Assembly (NCBI RefSeq): GCF_030812475.1
Contig: NZ_JAUSSR010000004.1
Span: 248,001 to 312,000, forward strand
Length of the DNA stretch: 64,000 nucleotides
Direction of reading: 5' to 3'
Origin: Pseudomonas lini
Lineage (GTDB): Bacteria; Pseudomonadota; Gammaproteobacteria; Pseudomonadales; Pseudomonadaceae
Below are positions 8,805-16,171 of the stretch, one piece after another. Positions within the stretch are counted from its first letter, which is position 1, and each line of letters starts with the position of its first letter. The translations under genes and the position numbers were made by a program. The notes beneath the pieces are model-generated. The model saw only the letters and a program-made list of their open reading frames with translations, had not been told where the DNA came from and did no database searches.

Positions 8805-9815
8805 CTAGTGCGATTGCACCGCCTGTAACGGCTGCTGCCGTTCGGTTTCCTCCTGCAAAAAAGCCAGGATGGACTGCGCCGCGTTCTCATCCAGGCGCAG
8901 GTTGGGCATCGCAATCTTGTCGAAGCGCTCAAACAACTCCATCGCGATCGGGTCCTTTTCCGCCAGCATGCGGTCCGGTTCGCGGATCCAGCGCGCCAAC
9001 CAGGCCGGCTCCCGCTGCCGTGTAACGCCGATCAGGTCGGGACCGATGTTGCGCATACCGGTGCCTTGCCCATCTTGAGGGCCGAGGCTGTGACATGAGG
9101 CGCAGCGGGTGCGAAATAATTCTTCACCAGTGCTGGGCGGCCGCAGCTGCGGCGCATTGGCGTAGCTTTGCTCGACACTGGGCTGCTTCCAGTTCTGCAA
9201 GGTGTTGGCCAGTTGATCGGCCAGAATCCACGGATTCTCGAAGGGCGACGCTTTCATCCAGCGGCCCGTGCTCTGGTTGCCGACGATCAGGCTCAGGTTG
9301 TGATCCTTGTTGCGTCCGTTGTCGACGCCTTCGATGAACAGCCCCAGCTTGTGCCGCAGCTCGGTGACAGCGTCGAAGTCGCCGGTGAGAAATTGCCAGC
9401 CCGGCCCGACCTTGAACCGTTGCGCGTAGGCCTTGAGCACCTCGGGCGTGTCGCTGAGCGGATCGATGCTGATGGAATAGAAGAAAACATCCTTGCCAAC
9501 CCGGTCCCCGAGCAACTGTTGCACCTGGCGCAGGCGCGCGGTTTCCAGCGGGCAGGAATCGCTGCAGGTAGTGAATATGAAATTGATCACCACCACCTTG
9601 TCCCGGATCAGGTCATCGAAGAAATGCACCTGCCGACCGTCCTGGTCGGTCAGCAGGGTATTGGGGAAATAACCGGCGCCCCAAGGTGTCGCCGCCGCAG
9701 CCGGCGCCTCGGCGACCTCGTGGGCCACCAGCAACCGGGTAGCGAGCAGACAGCTGAGCAGCATCAGTACCAGATGCAGGCCCAAGGCTTTGGAGCGCGG
9801 GGGTTGCCTGTTCAT
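8805..9815 (-). CDS. SCO1/SenC-type copper chaperone fused to cytochrome c
   Basis: After a signal anchor/peptide (LHLVLMLLSCLLATRLLVA) comes a SCO/PrrC thioredoxin-fold domain with the copper-binding motif CSDSC at about residue 80 and the conserved downstream His region. A C-terminal cytochrome c domain has one haem motif, CASCH at about 236, with an axial Met candidate in IAMPNLRLDE. SCO proteins deliver copper or control thiol redox state in the periplasm. Its place directly after the multicopper oxidase gene suggests metallation of that enzyme. ATG at 9815 is chosen for its GGGAG ribosome binding site. An upstream ATG at 9836 overlaps the oxidase stop codon (ATGA) and is a fair alternative. 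Confidence 0.85.
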   Translation of the reverse strand: MNRQPPRSKALGLHLVLMLLSCLLATRLLVAHEVAEAPAAAATPWGAGYFPNTLLTDQDGRQVHFFDDLIRDKVVVINFIFTTCSDSCPLETARLRQVQQLLGDRVGKDVFFYSISIDPLSDTPEVLKAYAQRFKVGPGWQFLTGDFDAVTELRHKLGLFIEGVDNGRNKDHNLSLIVGNQSTGRWMKASPFENPWILADQLANTLQNWKQPSVEQSYANAPQLRPPSTGEELFRTRCASCHSLGPQDGQGTGMRNIGPDLIGVTRQREPAWLARWIREPDRMLAEKDPIAMELFERFDKIAMPNLRLDENAAQSILAFLQEETERQQPLQAVQSH

Positions 9816-9832
9816 GTCGGCTCGCTCCCGAT

Positions 9833-12640
9833 TCATTTCTTGACCGGCACTTGCGGGCCGAAGCCATCGCCGGTGCGGAAGGTCGGCAATGCGGCGGAGT
9901 TGACGTAACGCACGCCATCCCAACTCGGAAGCGGCGTCGGCATCAACTGCAATTGCCCCGGTTTCTCGATGTCCCAGCGCAGCAGCATGGAGTTGTCTTC
10001 ATGCTGGGTGTTGTGACAGTGCTCCATGTAGGTGCCGGCGAATTCACGGAAGTTGATCGCGAACTCGACGCTGTCCAGGCCATCGTCTTCCGAACCGATG
10101 CGGTAGACGTCCTTGCGCGCCCACTTCTCCCATTCCGGTGGAGCCTTGCCACCGCGACTCAGGATGATCCCCTCCTCGAAGTGCACATGCACCGGGTGGC
10201 TCCAGCCCTTGCCGCCGGCCTTGATGTTCCACACTTCCAGGGTGCCGAAACCGGTGACACCGGCATCGGTGGGGCCACTGGCCAACTGGGTCGAGGTGTT
10301 CAGGCGACGCGGGTCCATATGGAAGCCAAAACCGCCGTCGGTCTTGACCGTCCAAGGCGCTGCGTCGGTGCCGTCCGAGCGCCCGTAGGTGAAGGTGCGG
10401 TGACGGGCCTTGGCCAGCAGCGCCTTGTCGGCGACGGTATCGCGATGGATCTTCAGCGGGATCATTGCCATGCCTTCGGCCTTGCCCGGTTTGGCCGGCT
10501 CATAGGCTGCCGGGTCCATGGCCAGGTCTTGACCGGTGTAGGCCTTGACATTGAGCTGCAAGATCTTGCCCACGGCCGGGTCGCCCTTGTCCCACTGCGG
10601 GCCCTTGCTGCTTTGCTTGATCACCGCCAGGTATTTTTCCGAGAGCACATCGCCCAGGGCAATCGGCTCTTTCGGCCCCTTGCCGTCGTCATGGGCCAGC
10701 AAGTTGACGAAGAACAGTTTGTCCCCCGGTTTGATCCCGTTTTTTGCGAAGTTGACGATGATGTCGAAGCGTTCGGCGATGCCCTGGGTGGGCAGGATAG
10801 CGTTGTGATTCTGTTTATTGCCGTCGGCGTCCAGGTCCATGCTGCCGTCGAACGGTACGCTGTGTTCCATGATGTTGCCGTCGTTGGCAATCATGTGGAA
10901 CGGCACCCGACTGTAGGAGACCCCGGAGTTTTTCGGGCCGGGGAACTCACCGTCGCTGCCCTTGACCTCGCGCACCAGGGCCAGCTTGAAGTAACGCGAG
11001 ACCGAGCCGTTGAGGATCCGCAACCGATAGCTGCGGGCGCGCACGTCCAGGGCCGGCTTCCACTGCCAGTTCACCAGGATCTGATCACCGAGAAAGCCAT
11101 CGGTATTGAACGGGTTGAACCACAGCTGACCACCCTGATCCCAGGCCTTGTCGGCGATCAACAGGTTAACGTCGTAGTCGCGGTTGCCCCAGGGCAAGGC
11201 GCTGCCGCTGGGCAATCGCAGGTTGACGCCGTCGTTCACCGATTCGTTGCCGCGGTCCAGGGCGCTGTAGTAGTTCATCATCGCCGCGTTGCCCTTGTAG
11301 ACGTTCTGCGCGGTGAAATCGAGCATGTGATCGTGGAACCAGTGGGTGCTCATGGTTTCGCGCCAGTCACCACGGATCTTGATGGTGCCGTGGTCGCAGG
11401 TCTTGCGGCCGGGGTTCATGTCATTGACCCAGAGGGTTTCCCCGGGCGAACACGGGAAGGCCGCACGGGGGTCTTCGGCGCGGGTATTGATGCTGTCGTA
11501 ACCGGCCAGCTGAATCGGCCAGCGATAGTCGTAATACTGCCCCGGAAAGAAAAACGCGTTGGCGTAACCGTCGCTTTCCGCCGGTGCGTGACCGTTGTGT
11601 TCGTGGGTGCTGATGGTGTGCAGGCCGAAGCCCATGTTCGCCGACGGGTCGATGGGCAAGCCGTTGTAATGGCGCATCAGCACCGGCTGGCCGTAACGCA
11701 CCATCAGCAATTTTGGCGGCAAGGTGCCGTCGAAGGTCCAGACCGAATTGTGGTTCTGCACCGGCATGTTCGGGTGAAAACGCGCATCGACGCCTTTGGC
11801 CGTGCCGTCGGTGAGCGGTACGCCGGCGGTGTTGTGATAAAGGCCACCGGGGCCGAACTCACCCAGGGCATAGCCATGCATCTGGCGACTGTCGCGCAGG
11901 CCGCCGTTGGTTCGCGCACCGGTCTGCACGGTCTTGTAGGCCGCTTGCGGGTAGAACTCGTTCCAGCGCTGGTGCGACCAACCCTTTCCTGGCGGACGGC
12001 CTTCAGCGGCCGAGCCAATGTGCCGATTGAGAAAGTATTCGATCTGCGCCTGCCATGGATTGCGGTCGACCACGTTGGCGAACTGGCTCGGGAATGGCGT
12101 CAGCCCCGGTTGGCGCAGGAAGGCATCCAGGGCCACGCCGGGTGGCGCACTGCGGGCCGCACTGGTGGGGTCCTGCTGCGGCGCCGGGCCGATCGCCGCG
12201 GGGGGAAATCCCAAGGGTGCCGCCGGTGTGGTGGGGTCGAGTTTTTCCGGGCCGAATTCTTCGAACAGCACCAGTTGCTGGGTGAACGGCTGAGCGCCGA
12301 ACAACGGGCTGGGCTTGCCATTGGTGGGGTAATTGAAGCTGGTCTGCACTGTGGGCGGCAGGATGTTTTCCAGGCGCGTGGTGTCGCGGCTGCCTTTGAC
12401 GCCTTCGGGCAAATCGAAGGCGTCTTCGTTGGCCTCCGGCATCGTCAGGATAGCGTTCAGCGCGGCCGGTTTATCTGCGAGTTCGTCGTAATAAGCCGAG
12501 GGGTCGGTGGGTTCGGGCTGTCGTTCGTCATCGATGGGGCTGGCGCGAAGACCGGCTGTCCCCAGCGTCATCGTCAGAAGGACGCTCAACGGCGTCAGGT
12601 AGCCGAACCGCTTGAAGGGAAACCGCGCATTACTGTTCAT
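9833..12640 (-). CDS. mcoA: Multicopper oxidase, McoA-like (putative Mn(II) oxidase)
   Basis: A secreted multicopper oxidase of about 935 residues. An N-terminal signal (FKRFGYLTPLSVLLTMTLG) is followed by the four copper-site clusters: STHEHNGH (about 343), THWFHDHML (about 430), HPVHVHFEEG (about 814) and EHCHNTQHEDNSML (about 872), with HCH supplying the type 1/type 3 ligands. It is far larger than CueO (about 500 residues). P. putida GB-1 has a second Mn oxidase, McoA, under MnxR control. The kinase and regulator neighbours, the SCO gene behind it and the sigma-54 promoter in front make McoA the best name, though the sequence alone shows only a large multicopper oxidase. ATG at 12640 is preferred because the predicted transcript would start near 12668, too close to the earlier start at 12661. 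Confidence 0.7.
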   Translation of the reverse strand: MNSNARFPFKRFGYLTPLSVLLTMTLGTAGLRASPIDDERQPEPTDPSAYYDELADKPAALNAILTMPEANEDAFDLPEGVKGSRDTTRLENILPPTVQTSFNYPTNGKPSPLFGAQPFTQQLVLFEEFGPEKLDPTTPAAPLGFPPAAIGPAPQQDPTSAARSAPPGVALDAFLRQPGLTPFPSQFANVVDRNPWQAQIEYFLNRHIGSAAEGRPPGKGWSHQRWNEFYPQAAYKTVQTGARTNGGLRDSRQMHGYALGEFGPGGLYHNTAGVPLTDGTAKGVDARFHPNMPVQNHNSVWTFDGTLPPKLLMVRYGQPVLMRHYNGLPIDPSANMGFGLHTISTHEHNGHAPAESDGYANAFFFPGQYYDYRWPIQLAGYDSINTRAEDPRAAFPCSPGETLWVNDMNPGRKTCDHGTIKIRGDWRETMSTHWFHDHMLDFTAQNVYKGNAAMMNYYSALDRGNESVNDGVNLRLPSGSALPWGNRDYDVNLLIADKAWDQGGQLWFNPFNTDGFLGDQILVNWQWKPALDVRARSYRLRILNGSVSRYFKLALVREVKGSDGEFPGPKNSGVSYSRVPFHMIANDGNIMEHSVPFDGSMDLDADGNKQNHNAILPTQGIAERFDIIVNFAKNGIKPGDKLFFVNLLAHDDGKGPKEPIALGDVLSEKYLAVIKQSSKGPQWDKGDPAVGKILQLNVKAYTGQDLAMDPAAYEPAKPGKAEGMAMIPLKIHRDTVADKALLAKARHRTFTYGRSDGTDAAPWTVKTDGGFGFHMDPRRLNTSTQLASGPTDAGVTGFGTLEVWNIKAGGKGWSHPVHVHFEEGIILSRGGKAPPEWEKWARKDVYRIGSEDDGLDSVEFAINFREFAGTYMEHCHNTQHEDNSMLLRWDIEKPGQLQLMPTPLPSWDGVRYVNSAALPTFRTGDGFGPQVPVKK

Positions 12641-12679
12641 CACCAGCCGCCTCGAAGTCATGAAGGGGTACGGGTGATG

Positions 12680-12695
12680 TGCAAGTAGCTCGCCA
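12680..12695 (-). promoter_or_regulatory. Sigma-54 promoter of mcoA
   Basis: Read on the minus strand this is TGGCGAGCTACTTGCA. The invariant GG and GC are separated by 10 bases, and it matches the TGGCACG-N4-TTGCA consensus at 9 of 12 fixed positions. A transcript would begin near 12668, about 28 bases before the mcoA start codon. Confidence 0.7.
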
Positions 12696-12785
12696 GATTT
12701 GTAACAGATTTTTACAAAGTATTAACACCAGGCAAAACAGTGGCTTATCAACATCAATGTGCCATGACCGGAAACCACTGGGGAA

Positions 12786-12806
12786 TGACACCCGCTAACG
12801 GGGAAA
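12786..12806. promoter_or_regulatory. Candidate MnxR enhancer site (mcoA)
   Basis: ACCC-GCTAAC-GGGG (12790-12803) is one copy of the CCCC-N6-GGGG palindrome seen upstream of four sigma-54 promoters in this window. A half site, TGGGGAA, lies at 12779-12785. The palindrome is about 95-120 bp upstream of the mcoA -24/-12 element, a normal distance for an enhancer-binding protein. Confidence 0.55.
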
Positions 12807-12820
12807 GTTCATACCCATTT

Positions 12821-14275
12821 TCAGGTGAGCCGTTTGAACGAAAGACGGACAATCGTGCCCTCACCCTCGCGGCTTTCCAGGGTCACCGCACCGCCGAAAC
12901 GCTCCATGATCCGCTTCACCAGCACCAGTCCGACCCCCAGGCCACCGCGCTTGGTGGTGTAAAACGGTCGAAAGGCCATGCTGCGCTGCTCTTCGGTCAT
13001 CCCTTTGCCGGTGTCGCTCACGACCACGCAAACGCCGTTGGCATCGGTCGGCTCCAGCGTGATGGTAAGCGTACCGCCCTTCTCCATCGCCTCCAGCGCA
13101 TTGGCCAGCAAGCTGTTGAGGATCTGGGTCAATTGCACCTGCTGGCTCAGGACCATAGGCGTTTCCCTGGGCTCGAACACCACCCGAACGTTGGCCTTGG
13201 CGACCTGCTGCTCGAACGCCATCAGGCTGTCGTGCAACGCCGCCACCAGATTGACCGGTTCCGCCTCGTCGTTGAGCGGGCGCAAGGATTGCAGCAATTC
13301 CCTGACCCATTTCGACATGCGATCGACCTGGCCGATGATGTCGTTGATGTTCTTGTGCGCCGCGCCGCTGTCGAATTCCAGTGCCAGTTCAGCGCTGGAG
13401 CGAATGGTCGCCAGCGGATTGCGCAAGCTATGGGCAACTGCCGACGACATCTCGCCCAAGGCGACAAAGGTCTCGTTGGTGATCAGCTGCTTCTGTTGTA
13501 CCGCCAGCTGAATCGCGGCCCGGCGCACGATCCAGTACAGCCCAAGGTAAATCAGCCCACCGCCCAGGGCAGTGGCCAGCCAGATCAATATCAGGCCGCG
13601 CTCCATGCGGTTGATCAGGTCCTTGGGCTCCTTGTAGATCTCGACCATCGCGGTGACTTTGTTGCCGTCGGCATCGAACAGTGGGATGTAGTTCTCGATG
13701 AAGATGTATTCAGGGGGCGTTACGAACTTCTGCTCCATGCGGCTGTGGTCGACGTCGTGATAGCTGGCCGACACCGGGGTCCTGGAGGCAAAGGCTTGAT
13801 CCAGGTCGTCGTCGGTATGGATCCGGGTGCCCATCAATGCCGGGTTGGTCGACCAGATCACCACGCGATCGGGGGCGTAGATGTTGGCCAGGATCACATC
13901 CGGCAAGTGTTCAATATGGTCGAGGAATTCGCCACGGGCATTGGCCCGGGCCAGCGGGTCGACGTCGGGGAAGTCCTTGTCCTTGCGGGGGTCGAGCAAC
14001 TCGCCCATGGTCCGCACATTGGGAATCGACACATGGCGCACCTCGGCGGAGGCAATCGCCTGGATGAACTGGGACGTCAGCAAGGCATCGCGCTGCACGC
14101 TCTCGGTAATCACAAACCGCGTGGACACCGACCCCAGCGCCACGGCGACCGTGCCGATCACCGCCAAGCTGACGAGCGAAAACCAGCGCAACAGATTGAA
14201 CGGCGGCTTGCGCGAGTGCAGGCGGGTATCGCCCTCCTGCGACAGGAGCGCTTTGGTAGGCATGTTCATCGACAT
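12821..14275 (-). CDS. Sensor histidine kinase, second MnxS-like paralogue
   Basis: A 484-residue kinase with membrane helices at about 33-55 and 230-250, an extracytoplasmic sensor region between them and His282 in AVAHSLRNP. The ATPase domain carries NSLLANALEAME, DTGKGMTEE and GLGVGLVLVKRIMERF. It matches the kinase at 7206-8702 along its whole length, including the sensor region, so the two arose by duplication and may sense related signals. It lies directly upstream of mcoA on the same strand, but mcoA has its own promoter in the gap. In P. putida GB-1 two kinases (MnxS1, MnxS2) act with one regulator, the same 2:1 stoichiometry as here. Confidence 0.85.
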   Translation of the reverse strand: MSMNMPTKALLSQEGDTRLHSRKPPFNLLRWFSLVSLAVIGTVAVALGSVSTRFVITESVQRDALLTSQFIQAIASAEVRHVSIPNVRTMGELLDPRKDKDFPDVDPLARANARGEFLDHIEHLPDVILANIYAPDRVVIWSTNPALMGTRIHTDDDLDQAFASRTPVSASYHDVDHSRMEQKFVTPPEYIFIENYIPLFDADGNKVTAMVEIYKEPKDLINRMERGLILIWLATALGGGLIYLGLYWIVRRAAIQLAVQQKQLITNETFVALGEMSSAVAHSLRNPLATIRSSAELALEFDSGAAHKNINDIIGQVDRMSKWVRELLQSLRPLNDEAEPVNLVAALHDSLMAFEQQVAKANVRVVFEPRETPMVLSQQVQLTQILNSLLANALEAMEKGGTLTITLEPTDANGVCVVVSDTGKGMTEEQRSMAFRPFYTTKRGGLGVGLVLVKRIMERFGGAVTLESREGEGTIVRLSFKRLT

Positions 14276-14714
14276 TTGTTCCCGACGTTTCCCCTATAGG
14301 GTTATAGCCCACTACTGGCCGTTTGCCCGATGTCGGGGTTTGGACCGGCGCAGGATCGGGGGAAATACCCAACGGGAAGCGGGATGAGTCTGGATGATTA
14401 GGGATTTCGTGGCGCAGGCCTTGGCACGCGAGGTGCTACCAATAATCGACTGAAACGCTATTGGCTGGATGAGCATGCGCAGTGCAGCAATTACGGGAAA
14501 CTGCCCGGATTGGCGTTCAGGGGTATTCTTGCCTGGCATGCAACACGGCAACGATCTCTATCCGATCCGTCACTCGATAAACGCTACTACGTCCCCGCCT
14601 TCCCCACCTGCCCCCGATGCTGGGGACAATGACCCGTTCCCTCGAGCGCCTGTCTGATAGCGATTGTCCGCCCCATGCCCGCGTTCCGGACCTCTCAAGA
14701 ACGTTTTCGCCTAT
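14276..14714. other. Divergent intergenic region between the kinase and the secreted-protein operon
   Basis: No convincing gene lies in this stretch. It holds an imperfect enhancer-like palindrome GCCC-GATGTC-GGGG at 14325-14338, nearer the kinase gene and so possibly autoregulatory. A second -24/-12-like sequence, TGGCACGCGAGGTGCT (14422-14437, plus strand), has the right GG-N10-GC spacing but lies 350 bases before the next gene. Several further CCC/GGG tracts occur. Confidence 0.45.
14607..14628. promoter_or_regulatory. Candidate MnxR enhancer site (secreted-protein/curlin operon)
   Basis: TGCCCCCGATGCTGGGGACA contains CCCC-GATGCT-GGGG at 14612-14625, a full copy of the shared palindrome. 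It lies about 90 bp upstream of the sigma-54 promoter at 14715-14730. Confidence 0.6.
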
Positions 14715-14730
14715 TGGTACGGAAGTTGCC
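14715..14730 (+). promoter_or_regulatory. Sigma-54 promoter of the secreted-protein/curlin operon
   Basis: TGGTACGGAAGTTGCC has GG-N10-GC spacing and differs from the TGGCACG-N4-TTGCW consensus at only two positions. Transcription would start near 14742, 48 bases before the first gene. Confidence 0.72.
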
Positions 14731-14789
14731 CCACCCCCTCTCAACTGACCCACCTCACGGGACAGGTACTCTGATAGAGGGATTAACTC

Positions 14790-16136
14790 ATGCACCCTTT
14801 ACTGTCCAAAACTGCGGCCGCCCTGGTCGTGAGTGCTCTGGCCCAAGGCATCGCCCAGGCGGCGCTGTATGCCGTCGACCCCGGACCTTACCTTCCATCC
14901 AACGGCTCGTTCGCCGCCTGGTATCAGGACACCCACGGTCGAACCCTCGACCTGTGCCTGTCCAAGGCGGTCAGCTCCCGGGCTCCCGGAGCGCCCGGAG
15001 CGCCGTCGTACATGTGTACGTTGCTGCCGACCCCCGGCGTGTTCGACGACACACAACCGATCGTCTTCCCGACCAACTTCCCTGACGAAGCCTTCTGGTT
15101 CACCGCCGACGCGGCAATCGTCGATGCGGCCCGGGGCATCGACCTGTCGTTCGGTACCGCCATCGAAGCGGCCTTCGCCGCTGAAGAACCGGTCGAAGGC
15201 GACCAGATGAGTTTTGCCCGGGTACGTATCCGCGTCGACGTGCCCACCGCCGGCACGTACACCATCACCCACCCTTACGGGGTCGACATCTTCGACGTCC
15301 CTGCCGGGGGTACCCGAGTCATCAACATGACCCGGGACATTGGCATCGGCTCGCCGAAAACCTACGACGGCGCCCTGCGCGGTGACGTCGGACCCTTCCT
15401 GCGCAGCGTCAACGGCCCCTATACCGAGACCAATCCGCTGACCGGTGCGGCCGAGCGATTCATCGGCGACCCGAACATCGACGAGGCCATCACCGGCAGC
15501 CCGTTCAACACCAATTTCGTGCGCATCGAAGGGCCCAATGGCCTGGATCTGCGGACCACGCTGTTTTCCATCTCAGGCAAATTGTCGACAGTGGTGCGAC
15601 CGACGCCGGTGATCGCCCAGCGCAGCACCTACTCGCGCAAAGCCGGTGAAAGCGCGCCGATCGCCCAGCAGGACGTGTTCGTCATGGCGCCCCCACCGCC
15701 GGCGACCGCCGCCGTGACCAGCAGCGACCCGGTGCTGAACATGAGCGAAGCCAACACCACCGGCAACTGGTACGGGCAGTCCGCGGCCAACCCGACCTTG
15801 CCGAGCACGGTGCAGGTGACCGCCGACAACCACCTGGCGATCCCCACCAGCACACCGACCACCTTGTCCATGGCGCTGACCGACCTGGTGGTGATCCAGC
15901 GTGCGGAGTACAGCCTCAGCAGCGGGCAACTGACCCTCGTCGCCTCGACCAGCGATGAAACTTCGCCGCCGGTGCTCACCGCCTCATCCGCCAGCGGTGC
16001 CGCCATCGGTGCCCTCAGTGGCGAAGGCGCGGTGAAAACCCTGGCCACCGGGATCTCGCCGATTCCACCGGCCCGGGTTCGCGTGACGTCATCCAATGGC
16101 GGCAGCGACACCGAAGAAGTGGTCATCGTGCAATGA
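14790..16136 (+). CDS. Secreted protein of unknown family, first gene of the curlin operon
   Basis: A 448-residue protein with a Sec signal peptide (about 1-25, ending AQGIAQA). The mature chain starts LYAVDPGPYLPSNGSF and continues with a conserved pattern (WYQD, LCLSKA, SYMC, FPDEAFWFTAD, ARVRIRVD, YTITHPYGVD, NMTRDIGIG, VGPFLRSVNGPYTE). It is shared almost line by line with the next gene product. It lacks that protein's C-terminal repeats. Beta-rich, Thr/Ser/Pro-rich composition suits an extracellular protein. I do not recognise the domain. Its place in front of csgB and csgA suggests a surface or matrix role. It is the first gene behind a sigma-54 promoter. Confidence 0.75.
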   Translation: MHPLLSKTAAALVVSALAQGIAQAALYAVDPGPYLPSNGSFAAWYQDTHGRTLDLCLSKAVSSRAPGAPGAPSYMCTLLPTPGVFDDTQPIVFPTNFPDEAFWFTADAAIVDAARGIDLSFGTAIEAAFAAEEPVEGDQMSFARVRIRVDVPTAGTYTITHPYGVDIFDVPAGGTRVINMTRDIGIGSPKTYDGALRGDVGPFLRSVNGPYTETNPLTGAAERFIGDPNIDEAITGSPFNTNFVRIEGPNGLDLRTTLFSISGKLSTVVRPTPVIAQRSTYSRKAGESAPIAQQDVFVMAPPPPATAAVTSSDPVLNMSEANTTGNWYGQSAANPTLPSTVQVTADNHLAIPTSTPTTLSMALTDLVVIQRAEYSLSSGQLTLVASTSDETSPPVLTASSASGAAIGALSGEGAVKTLATGISPIPPARVRVTSSNGGSDTEEVVIVQ

Positions 16137-16171
16137 ACGCTCACACGCCCAGATCCTCATCAGGAGGCATC

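Noticed and set aside
9851..12688. Plus-strand open frame of 945 codons opposite the McoA-like gene
   Set aside because: Same antisense artefact. The minus-strand frame carries all multicopper oxidase motifs and a promoter.
14312..14330. Minus-strand sigma-54-like element CGGCCAGTAGTGGGCT before the second kinase gene
   Set aside because: Only the GG and GC cores match. The rest of the consensus is poor, so autoregulation of the kinase is not claimed.
14422..14437. Second plus-strand sigma-54-like element TGGCACGCGAGGTGCT
   Set aside because: Spacing is right, but it lies about 350 bases before the first gene and upstream of the enhancer palindrome. The element at 14715 fits better, so it is kept only as a note.
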